A stretch of 64,000 bases of DNA from Scylla paramamosain (taxonomy: Eukaryota; Arthropoda; Malacostraca; Decapoda; Portunidae): assembly GCF_035594125.1 (NCBI RefSeq), contig NC_087158.1:811001-875000 (forward strand), written 5' to 3'. Under the pieces are notes generated by a model, which was not told the DNA's origin, searched no databases, and saw only the letters and a program-made list of their open reading frames with translations. Both the position numbers and the translations under genes were made by a program. Below are positions 33,407 to 45,306 of this stretch, piece after piece. Position 1 is the first letter of the stretch, and the number at the start of each line of letters is the position of its first letter.

Positions 33407-36400
33407 CATGTACAGGCATGCGAGCTTTTTTCGGCGTCATATTTACTCTTGTTCTCCTACTTACATCATTCACGTCTTTCATTTTATTGTCATCTTTTTT
33501 TTTTTTTTTTCTCTCTTTTTCTATTTCCGTGTTAGCTGTATCGCGTGCACGACAGTCAGGTGAGTGGTTTACGTCGATGAAAACAAGTTCCGAATGTAAA
33601 CCTCAAATATTCTTCCTTTTCCTTTTTTTTTTTTTTCTTCTTTTTGTATTTCAGTATGCGTATCAAAGTAATGTCTAAGAGTTTTCCGTGGATTAAAATA
33701 AGTACATCATCATAATATTCGTTTTATCATTATTATTTGTTTGTTTATATATTTGTTTATCTATTTATCTGTTCATTACATTCATTTATTTTTGCTTGAG
33801 AGAGAAGCAGAGGAGGATCGGAGGAGGGTAGCAGAAATATTAGTTAACGACTTATTTTGGGTGGAGGAGGAGGAAGAGGAGGAGGAGGAGCAAGAGGTAG
33901 CGGTGGTGGTGGAAGGATGGGGAGAGGGAGAGGTGAGGTGGAGGAGGAGAAGGAGAAAGAGGAGGAGGAGGAGGAGGAGGAGGAATGCAAAGGGAATACA
34001 AATGGAAGCCAAACAGGAGGAGGAGGAGGAGGAGAGGGTGATGGTGGTGGTATAGTGGCGGTGGTGGGAGAGATAGGCGAGGAGGAGGAGGAGGAGGAGG
34101 AGGAGGAGGAGAGTGTGGCGGAAGGGATGGGGAGCTGGTCACGTGGCACTGGGCTTCAGATAATCTTCACGACAGATCGGCTTGAGAGCAAAGAGGCCTC
34201 AGGACTTTTGGCGCTTGAGACACTTGGTACTCAGACCACCTGGAGCCCTACATGTCTCTCGAATCAGCCGTCTGGAGTACAGGCCTCGTGTTCCAGCGTG
34301 TGTCTGTCTTGAGGACCATCTGACCTGAGGCACCACCCTCCCCAGTACCAAGTTAGTGTAAACAAAAGAGAGGGAGGGGGAAGAGAGGGGAGTGTGGAGG
34401 GGGAGGGAGAGGGGGGGATCGGAGGAGGCAATGGTAGAAATACTAGCTGAAAAGTAATTGGGGGGTAGGAGGAGGAGGAGGAGAAGTAGGTGGTGGTGAT
34501 GGTGGTGGTGGTGGTGGGGAGGAGGTGGTGGTGATGGTGGTGGCAGTGGGGGGGAGGAGGTGGTCTTTGCTCACCTCACCAGTGTCCAGCAGGATGGGCT
34601 TGGGGGCGTGACAGGCGATCTGCTCCTCTGAGGGTTTGTGCAGCATGCCGCTCACCATGTTCCAGAAGGGGTTGCCCTCCGTGGTGCCCTGCGTGAAGTC
34701 AAAGGCGCCTGGACCGTCGATGGTGCCCGCGGCGAAACTGTAGCCCAGCGCTGGCATGCATGTTGAACTCTGTAGACAGCAAGGTGACTCTCCCAGCTTT
34801 CACTATGTTACAACCTCATGTCTCTGTGCATTCTTCTCTCTCTCTCCTTCTTTCACCACATTTTGCCTGTCCCCAGTGTATGGTATGGTACCCTGGAGAT
34901 GGTGGAGTGACTGGCGTGTTTGAGATCTATGACAACGAAGAAGGTTTGGGCGTCTCAAGAGGAAGGGCGAGGAGTGTGTGAGAAGGAGGATGCTGGAGAT
35001 GGATCTATACTCGATAGGATAAAGAGAGGAGGACCTAAGAGAAGGTTCATGAATGCAGTGAAGGAAGACATGCTTGGTGATTTGGGCGTGTCAGGAGGAG
35101 GGACGAGGTGTATGTTGAAAGGAGGATGGTGGAAGTGGATGTACCCAGCAGGAGGAAAAGAGGAAGATCTAAGAGAAGGTTCATGGAAGCAGCCAAAGAA
35201 GCCATGTTTGTAATGGGTGTGACTGAGGTGGAAGTGCCAGGAGGAGAGACGAGAAGTATTTTGGAAGGAGAATGATGGAGGTGGATGTACCCAGCAGGAG
35301 CAAACGAGGAAGATCTAAGAGAAGGTTCATGGATGTAGTGAAAGAAAACATGATTGTAATTGATGTGACTGAGAAAGTTGATCCGCTGTGGCGACTCTTG
35401 AAGGGAGGGGCCCAAAGAGGTAGAAAAAGAAAGACTCTGGGATAAGTTAACTGAATGATTAGTATCTTTGCGCCGCTATAACAAAAATTGGAGAAGATTG
35501 ACTGACTGATTAGTGTAATGGCCGTACAATTACGAGAGGTCTGAGAGGTTAAGTGACTGACTAGTGTTTTGGCTCCACAACAACGAAGACTTTTGATTGG
35601 CTGACTGATTAAGTAACGGCACCATAACAACAAATACTCTTGACTGACAAACAGGTTGAGTAACAGCGCCATAACAACAGACTCATGACTATCTGACTGA
35701 ATAACGCCATAACAACGAGTATTCTTGGCGAGAGCAGTTCACGTGAATGTAATGAGACAGAACACTACTGGCAAGCTGCTCGTGGCCAGGAAGTGTAGTG
35801 CGTGTGTGCTGTGGCTGGAGACTCACCGTGTTGCCGCCTTCCAGATGCACCGTATAGTTGGCCATGTCTATGAACTGCTGGGCGAAGAGCACGGGCCCCG
35901 ACACCTTCACCGCGCCAGGGTCGTTGTACAGATCCTGCAAACACAACAATAAGCCACTTGTTGAGTCACGTCCATACACCAGCACATGAAGCTCTGAGGA
36001 CTTCAGACAACCAACGTGGGGATTATTCTTCAACTTTTCAGTGTAAAATCTCGACTACTTTTTACAGGCTCAAGTTGAATTGTTATTAAGGTTTTGAAGG
36101 ATGTTTCCATGATTGTAATGGTAGTTTAACATGGATTTGATATCATAAAGAGAAAAATATCCACAGGAATATGGATAATGATCTCTGTGGCTTTTTAAAG
36201 TAATTTTTTTTGAGTTTGAAGCGCTTCAAAATAAGAAGACAAGAATATAAGGAAGTAAGGGGAGCTGCAAGAAGCTTTCAGGCCTACACGTAGCAGTCCC
36301 TGTATGAAGCACGCCTACCTATTTTTTTTTTTTTTTTTTTATGTAGGAAGGATACTGGCCAAGGGCAACAAAAATCTAATAAAAAAAAATGCCCACTGTA

Positions 36401-39400
36401 ATGCCAGTCCCATAAAAGGGTCAAAGCAGTGGTCAAAAATTGGTGGATAAGTGTCTTGAAACCTCCCTCTTGAAGGGATTCAAGTCATAGGAAGGTGGAA
36501 ATACAGAAGCAGGCAGGGAGTTCCAGAGTTTACCAGAGAAAGGGATGAATGATTGAGAATACTGGTTAACTCTTGCGTTAGAGAGGTGGACAGAATAGGG
36601 GTGAGAGAAAGAAGAAAGTCTTGTGCAGCGAGGCCGCGGAAGGAGGGGAGGCATGCAGTTAGCAAGATCAGAAGAGCAGTTGGCATGAAAATAACGGTAG
36701 AAGACAGCTAGATATGCAACATTGCGGCGGTGAGAGAGGGGCTGAAGACAGTCAGTTAGAGGAGAGGAGTTGATGAGACGAAAAGCTTTTGATTCCACCC
36801 TGTCTAGAAGAGCAGTATGAGTGGAACCCCCCCAGACATGTGAAGCATACTCCACACATGGACGGATAAGGCCCTTGTACAGAGTTAGCAGCTGGGGGAT
36901 GAGAAAAACTGGCGGAGACGTCTCAGAACACCTAACTTCATAGAAGCTGTTTTAGCTAGAGATGAGATGTGAAGTTTCCAGTTCAGATTATAAGTAAAGG
37001 ACAGACCAAGGATGTTCAGTGTAGAAGAGGGGGACAGTTGAGTGTCATTGAAGAAGAGGGGATAGTTGTCTGGAAGGTTGTGTCGAGTTGATAGATGGAG
37101 GAATTGAGTTTTTGAGGCATTGAACAATACCAAGTTTGCTCTGCCCCAATCAGAAATTTTAGAAAGGTCAGAAGTCAGGCGTTCTGTGGCTTCCCTGCGT
37201 GATATGTTTACCTCCTGAAGGGTTGGACGTCTATGAAAAGACGTGGAAAAGTGCAGGGTGGTATCATCAGCGTAGGAGTGGATAGGACAAGAAGTTTGGT
37301 TTAGAAGATCATTAATGAATAATAAGAAGAGAGTGGGTGACAGGACAGAACCCTGAGGAACACCACTGTTAATAGATTTAGGAGAAGAACAGTGACCGTC
37401 TACCACAGCAGCAATAGAACGGTCAGAAAGGAAACTTGAGATGAAGTTACAGAGAGAAGGATAGAAACCGTAGGAGGGTAGTTTGGAAATCAAAGCTTTG
37501 TGCCAGACTCTATCAAAGGCTTTTGAGATGTCCAAGGCAACAGCAAAAGTTTCACCAAAGTCTCTAAAAGAGGATGACCAAGACTCAGTAAGGAAAGCCA
37601 CAAGATCACCACTAGAGCGACCTTGACGGAACCCATACTGGCGATCAGATAGAAGGTTGTGAAGTGATAGATGTTTAAGAATCTTCCTGTTGAGGATAGA
37701 TTCAAAAACTTTAGATAAGCAGGAAATTAAAGCAATAGGACGGTAGTTTGAGGGATTAGAGCGGTCACCCTTTTTAGGAACAGGTTGAATGTAGGCAAAC
37801 TTCCAGCAAGAAGGAAAGGTAGATGTTGACAGACAGAGCTGAAAGAGTTTGACTAGGCAAGGTGCAAGCACGGAGGCACAGTTTCGGAGAACAATAGGAG
37901 GGACCCCATCAGGTCCATAAGCCTTCCGAGGGTTTACGCCAGCGAGGGCATGGAAAACATCATTGCGAAGAATTTTAATACGTGGCATGAAGTAGTCAGA
38001 GGGTGGAGGAGAGGGAGGAACAAGCCCAGAATCATCCAAGGTAGAGTTTTTAACAAAGGTTTGAGCAAAGAGTTCAGCTTTAGAAATAGATGTGATAGCA
38101 GTGGTGCCATCTGGTTGAAGTAGAGGAGGGAAAGGAGAAGAAGCAAAGTTATTGGAGATATTTTTGGCTAGATGCCAGAAATCACGAGGGGAGTTAGATC
38201 TTGAAAGGTTTTGACATTTTCTGTTAATGAAGGAGTTTTTGGCTAGTTGGAGAACAGACTTGGCATGGTTCTGGGCAGAAATATAAAGTGCATGAGATTC
38301 TGGTGATGGAAGGCTTAAGTACCTTTTGTGGGCCACCTTTCTATCATGTATAGCACGAGAACAAGCTGTGTTAAACCAAGGTTTAGAAGGTTTAGGACGA
38401 GAAAAAGAGTGAGGAATGTACGCCTCCATGCCAGACACTATCACCTCTGTTATGCGCTCAGCACACAAAGACGGGTCTCTGACACGGAAGCAGTAGTCAT
38501 TCCAAGGAAAATCAGCAAAATACCTCCTCAGGTCCCCCCAACTAGCAGAGGCAAAACGCCAGAGGCACCTTCGCTTAGGGGGATCCTGAGGAGGGATTGG
38601 AGTGATAGGGCAAGATAAAGATATGAGATTGTGATCGGAGGAGCCCAACGGAGAAGAAAGGGTGACAGCATAAGCAGAAGGATTAGAGGTCAGGAAAAGG
38701 TCAAGAATGTTGGGCGTATCTCCAAGACGGTCAGGAATGCGAGTAGGGTGTTGCACCAATTGCTCATGGAGGATAGCAAAGTTGTAGGCTAGTTCACCAG
38801 GATGGTCAGTGAAGGGAGAGGAAAGCCAAAGCTGGTGGTGAACATTGAAGTCTCCAAGAATGGAGATCTCTGCAAAAGGGAAGAGGGTCAGAATGTGCTC
38901 CACTTTGGAAGTTAAGTAGTCAAAGAATTTCTTATAGTCAGAGGAGTTAGGAGAGAGGTATACAGCACATATAAATTTAGTATGAGAATGACTCTGTAGT
39001 CGTAGCCAGATGGTGGAAAACTCGGAAGATTCAAGAGCGTGGGCACGAGAGCAGGTTAAGTCATTGCGCACATAAACGCAGCATCCAGCTTTGGATCGAA
39101 AATGAGGATAGAGAAAGTAGGAGGGAACAGAAAAGGGGCTACTGTCAGTTGCCTCAGACACCTGAGTTTCAGTGAGGAAAAGAAGATGAGGTTTAGAAGA
39201 GGAGAGGTGGTGTTCTACAGATTGAAAATTAGATCTTAGACCGCGAATGTTGCAGAAGTTAATGAAGGAAAAGTTGAGGGGGATGTCAAGACACTTAGGG
39301 TCGTCGACGGAAAGGCAGTCCGACCTACATCCTATTTGATCAGCAGATTTTCAAGATTGTTTCTCCTGTTAATAATATACATAAAAATCCTGCTAATCTA

Positions 39401-41301
39401 TCACTAGAACCTGTTAAAAAAAAACAAAAAAAAAACAAGCTCTTTGATCAGCAGATTCTCAAGATTTTCTCCTGTTAATAATATACATAGAAATCCTGCT
39501 AATCTATCACTAGAACCTGTAGAAAAAAAAAAACATCCTTATAAACCAGTGTAACTTCAACTAGAGCCTTTTGGAAGCAGTCAGGGTGCTGCTGGGAAGC
39601 GTTTCAGAGGTCCTAAGTTACCATGGCCTTAGCAAACTGCCTGGTGGCGATGATCTTGGTGCTCTCCATCATGTCCCTGCCCGGCCCCGAGGCGATGCAC
39701 TTCTGGACCCGCCCGTCGCAGGTGGAGGTGGCCAGGTCGCAGGGCAGCCCCGTGTCGATGCAGTGGGGACCCTTGATGTTCGGGCTCACGTCTCCGCAGT
39801 TGGATTGGGCAAAGGCCGCGACGAATTTGCCCTGTCGAAAAAGCCACGTTTGAATGACGGAGTGGATGAAATGTTCTTAGCTGGGAGTAAATTATGAGGT
39901 GGATGTAGGAGTGGACAGAGTGACAAGCCAAGCAGTAAAGGAGTAAAACGAATGACTGAACGAAGGCCGCGACAAATTAGTCCTGTCGAAAAAGCCACAT
40001 GTTTGAATGACGGACTGGATGAAATGTTCTTAGTTGGAAGGAAATTTTAAGGTGGATGTTGGAGTGGACAGAGTGATAAGGAGTAAAACGAGAGACTGAA
40101 CGAAGGCAATAACGAATTAGCCATATCAAAAAAGCCACATTGAATGACGCACGGGATAAAATGTTCTTAGTTGGAAGGAAATCATGAGGTGGACGTTGGA
40201 GTGGACAGAGTGACAACACAAGCAGTAAAGGATTAAAACAAGAGACTGAACGAAGGCTGCGACGAATTTGCCCTGTCAAGAAAATCCCTTTAGTGTGAAT
40301 GACACGCAGACATTGAAATGCTCTTAGTTGGAAGGCTGGAAGGAAATCATGAAGTGGACGATGGAAAGGACAGAATGTTAAACTAAGTAGGACAGGAAAA
40401 CAGCACGAAGAGAGGAAGGGAAAGGTAGCAAGGGAATTAATGAAGAAACTGACTATATACAAAGGAAGGGAAGGCGATATTAGAGAGGGTAGGAAAGGGA
40501 AAAGAGGAAATTAAGAAGAAGGATAGTTGACAAAATGATAACCTACGTGGGAAAGGAAGACAGTTTGAGGGAGGGAAGGAGAGGGTAAGAAGGGAATTAA
40601 GAAGGAGAAAAGTAGACAGAATGACGATCTAAAATGAGAGGGAGGAAAGAAAAGTGTGTAAAGAAAATGAAAGAAGGGGAGGAGGATAACAGAAAGAGAG
40701 GGATAAAGGGAGGGAATGAGAAAAAGTATGTCCCCCTACACACACACACACACACACACACATAAACCAGGAAGGAAGGGAAGGACAAGACAAACAAGGA
40801 ACAAAAGAAAAAAAAAAAGAAAAACGAAAAGAAAAAAGAAAATAAGCTACTGGAAACCGCAATAGACGAAGATTAGCACAGATGAACAAAGAGAGAAACC
40901 TGAAAGTAGTCTTGTGGTAAACGCTTAATGGCTGAGAGTGAGTGACACCAATGATAGGTTAGCTTAGGTCAGGCAGTGGTGGTGGTGGCTGTGGTGGTGG
41001 TGGTGGTGGTGGTGGTGATGGTGGTGGTGGTGGGAATGTTAATAATAATAAGAAGAAACAAAAAATATCTGAAGTGAATTCGTAATAAATGCAGGAAAGT
41101 GACAGACAGCAATAATAGGTCAGGTCAGGTTAGGTCAGGCAACGGTGGTAGTGGTGGTGGTGGTGGTGGTGGGCAGGAAGGAGAAGAACAAGAAGAACAA
41201 GAATAACAACAAGATTGAAGTGAACTCAAAACAACTGCAAGCAAACAATAGGTCACGTCAGGTCAAGCAACGGTGGTGGTGGAAGGAAGAAATAATAAGA
41301 C

Positions 41302-41333
<32 letters not shown>

Positions 41334-41628
41334 ACAGTAATAACAACAACAAACAAACGACACTAATAATACGTCGTGTCAGGTCAGACATTGGTGGTAG
41401 TGGTGGTTGTGGTGGTGGTGGTGGTGGAGGAAGGAGAGCACAGCGTATTAACCTTGCCTGGCATGGCCCCGGGGTTCATGACCTCCTCGAAGAGCTGGGA
41501 CGCGTAGCCCTTGTTGTCGCCCGAGATAAGGGTGTTGGTGTTGTTCATGGAGGTGGGGTGAACCGCGAACCAGTTGACCATACCTGGGAGAACCGCTCAG
41601 TGATTAGTGCATTAGCCTGGCACGCCCA

Positions 41629-41699
<71 letters not shown>

Positions 41700-41915
41700 C
41701 CATATTCTGGAACACTTCTGCGCCCCTCCCTCACTACTTTCAAAAGGCTCTGTATAGTTGAAGTTACACGGGTCTTTATTTGTGTTTATATGGTTCTAGT
41801 GACAGATTAACAAAGTTTCTACATTATTATCAGGAGAAACACTCTTGAGAAACCGGCTAATCATATCTGTGGCCTTTGAAAGTAGTTGTGATGAGAGAGC
41901 AAAGCGTTTCACTTT

Positions 41916-41984
<69 letters not shown>

Positions 41985-42181
41985 GGCAGCCACCTCCTCC
42001 TTTCCTTCATTAGAAACTCAGGAGGGAGAAAAAATAACTTGATTATCACTTGTGTGGTCAGGAGAGAGAAAGAGAGAGTGAGAGGGAAAGGGATGGGGCA
42101 GGAACAAAGAGGGAGGTTAGGATAAGTGAAGGAAAAAATGTGCAATGTATGGAGGAGGAAAGAGAGGGTAGAGAAAAGGCG

Positions 42182-42245
<64 letters not shown>

Positions 42246-42527
42246 ACAAGTAAAGAATAAATGAATTAATACGATTCCTTTTGAAACTTCTCTTAACGGT
42301 GTAACTTTTTGTATTGGTGAACGTGTGTGCGTGCGTGCGTGTGTGTGTATGTGTGTGGGATCGAGTCGAGTTTCCTGCCAGCATAAAATATAGCCCGGAA
42401 AGGAAACAATACTGGGTGAAGCTTGGCCGGTAATGCATTGCCAATAGGTGCACTGAACTCTGTATGATCAAGATGTGAGACTGCCATCACCGCCCCCCCT
42501 TCTCTCTCTCTCTGTCCCCATGACCCT

Positions 42528-42619
<92 letters not shown>

Positions 42620-45046
42620 ACCCCCAAAGACACACCTGTCCCGCCCTCCCCGGTAAACGTCTGGGACCGGTTTGCACTGGGAATACTTAATAATACTTTT
42701 CTGAGGAGCTTTGCATATTATTCTGACTTAAGTTTTAGACTGCGAGACGCTTGTACGCTGAATCTCCACTTTCAAAACGCTCTGGTTGAAGTTTTAAGGG
42801 TTTTTAAGACAACTTTTGCGGTTCTAGTGACATATTAACAAGATTTCTACATTATTAAGAGGTGGAGAACTCTTGAGAATCCAGCTTATCATCTCTGTGA
42901 CCTTTGAAAACAGTCGTGGTGAGCGAGCAAAGCATTTCTGAATATGCATCTGAAGGCAGGTGATAAGGAAGGTTTTGGAAGGTCCTTGTCTTGTCGGTTC
43001 ATAGAGACTAGCAATGATGGTGATGGCAGGAGGCTGGGGAGTGGTGTTGGGTAGGGAGGTAGCAGGTAGGGAGAGGTCAAAAGCAGTGGGTGAGTCACTG
43101 TTCTTCCCTTAACCGAGAGGAAAACCGCTTTCTCATGTTTTTTTTTTTTTTTTTCCAGTGACCGCTTTCTTTCTCACGCCTTCCACGATTAACCCTTCAC
43201 TGCCATCAGCCAAAAGCATTAAGAGAAGTTTATTTATATTTATAAGCACGTATAAGAGAGAAGGGGATAAAAGAAGACGATTTTGCAATTTCTCGTCCGT
43301 TTGGAGGTTTCTGTGGAATAAGAGGAAATATTTCAGATTGGCTAGTGACCGAGGGAAGTGTAACAAAAATAGTAGTGAAAAGGTTAATTTAATGCCTTGT
43401 GCTTCGTGTATGTTGTGTTGATATTGAGGCGGGAAGAGTGTTTGGTTGAAGTGTTGAGTTCAGTGTGTTGATTGTGACTCAGGTGTTGTGGTTCGTGTGT
43501 GTTGATAGTGAGGTTAAGGATTTGTGTTGTGAAAGTGTTGTTTTGATGGTGTTCGTGGTGATAGTGAGGTTAAGGAACTGTGTTTTGTAAATGTTGTTTT
43601 GGTAGTGTTGGTGTTGATAGTGAAGTTAAGGGATTGTGTTTTATAAGTGTTGTTTTGATAGTGTTCATGGTGATAGTGAGGTTAAGGAACTGTGTTTTGT
43701 AAATGTTGTTTTGGTAGTGTTGGTGTTGATAGTGAAGTTAAGGGATTGTGTTTTATAAGTGTTGTTTTGATAGTGTTCATGGTGATAGTGAGGTTAAGGA
43801 ACTGTGTTTTGTAAATGTTGTTTTGGTAGTGTTGGTGTTGATAGAGAAGTTAAGGAATTGTGTTGTGAAAGTGTTGTTTTGATAGTGTTCATGGTAATAG
43901 TGAGGTTAAGGGAATTGTGTTTTATAAGTGTTGTTTTGATAGTGTTCGTGGTGATAGTGAGGTTAAGGCATTGTGTTTTATAAGTGTTGTTTTGATAGTG
44001 TTCGTGGTGATAGTGAGGTTAAGGGAATTGTGTTTTATAAGTGTCGTTTTGATAGTGTTTCTCATGGCATTGTGTTTAAGTATAAGTGTAGCATAAGTGT
44101 TGTGTTGATGTGGCAAAACTCCGGCAATGACAGTGAGAAAGATTAATAAACGCCAAACTATCACATAAATCTTTTCCCGTCCACTCATGATCTACAAGGA
44201 AGAGTCACGTTTACTAATAGCCTCGAGGTGACATAACTGACCACCACATGCAAGACAAGGCTCCATCACAACTGTATCTCCTGTTGCCTTTGACTTTCAT
44301 CTGGGAGGTTTCAAGACGCTTTCCGTAATTCTGTATATTCTTTTTTTTTTTTTTTTAGATAATTCTCTTTTAGGATTGGTATATTCATGGGTATTTTTCT
44401 TTCTTTCCTTCTTTTTCTTCTTATTCGCCGTCTTTTTGTTGCCTTTAAGCAGTCAGAACCTCGTCATTTTTGGATGTTCTGTTTAGTTAATTCTCTTCTG
44501 GGACTGGTATATTCAGTGGCCCTTTCTTTTTTTCCGTCTTTCTTATTCCCCGTTTTTTTTGTTGCCCTTGACCAACCAGAATCTCGTCATTTTTTTGTAT
44601 ATCCTTTCTATATCATTCTCTTTTGGGACTAGCATCTTCAGCGGGCGTTTTCTTTCTTTCGATCTTTTCTTCCATTGTCTTTTTGTTACCCTTGGCCAGT
44701 CATAATATCGCCATTTTTTTATATTCTTTTTGAATCATTCTTTCTTTGGGAGTAGCATCTTTAGTGAGTCTCTTCTTTCTTTTATCTCTTTTTCCACCGT
44801 CTTTTGTTACCCTTGGCCAGCCGGAACTTGTATAACATGCAAAAGAAAAATGTTTTAGCGTAGGATCCCAGCTTAACCTTTCCCATCCCATGACGGAAAG
44901 AGATTCAAGCCTATGTTTCTCTGCTCTTGTTTACAGCCGAGTCTCCTCAGTGAAGAGTAAAAGCAGGAGGGAGTTTTCCAGGCTCTTATTCATGCAGGTA
45001 TGTACTTATCAGTGCAGCGTGATTTGTGTTTTCCCGCGTCCCACGT

Positions 45047-45117
<71 letters not shown>

Positions 45118-45137
45118 ACTGAAGTTCACGAGAATGG

Positions 45138-45210
<73 letters not shown>

Positions 45211-45216
45211 CTGTTG

Positions 45217-45306
<90 letters not shown>

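Larger units (their letters stand above)
36321..39350 (-). mobile_element. APE-type non-LTR retrotransposon (LINE), 5'-truncated, near intact
   Basis: The element lies in the ceramidase intron between the exons ending 39622 and starting 35934, on the same strand. It runs from an open ORF2 start region (INFCNIRGL near 39260), through endonuclease and reverse transcriptase, to a 3' UTR and an A-tract (complement of 36321-36340). The 5' end is abrupt at about 39350, beside a stop, with no leader or ORF1, so it is probably 5'-truncated, as is usual for LINEs. It belongs to the APE group (Jockey/I-like by motif); I do not assign a clade. Partial relatives of its 3' end occur at 18.9-19.5, 13.8, 44.3-44.8, 54.1 and 58.1-58.4 kb. 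Confidence 0.9.

Noticed and set aside
33741..34312. Glu/Gly-rich open frames on the plus strand and Pro/Ser-rich ones on the minus strand
   Set aside because: Readings of the (GGA)n/(GGT)n tract in all frames. There is no conserved sequence.
35181..35672. 163-codon minus-strand open frame
   Set aside because: Antisense to a tandem of LINE C-terminal fragments and a degenerate short repeat. The similarity between its segments reflects the repeat.
39977..40462. 161-codon minus-strand open frame with internally repeated peptide
   Set aside because: It reads the tandem repeat that copied the ceramidase junction. The peptide repeats follow the DNA repeats and have no domain.
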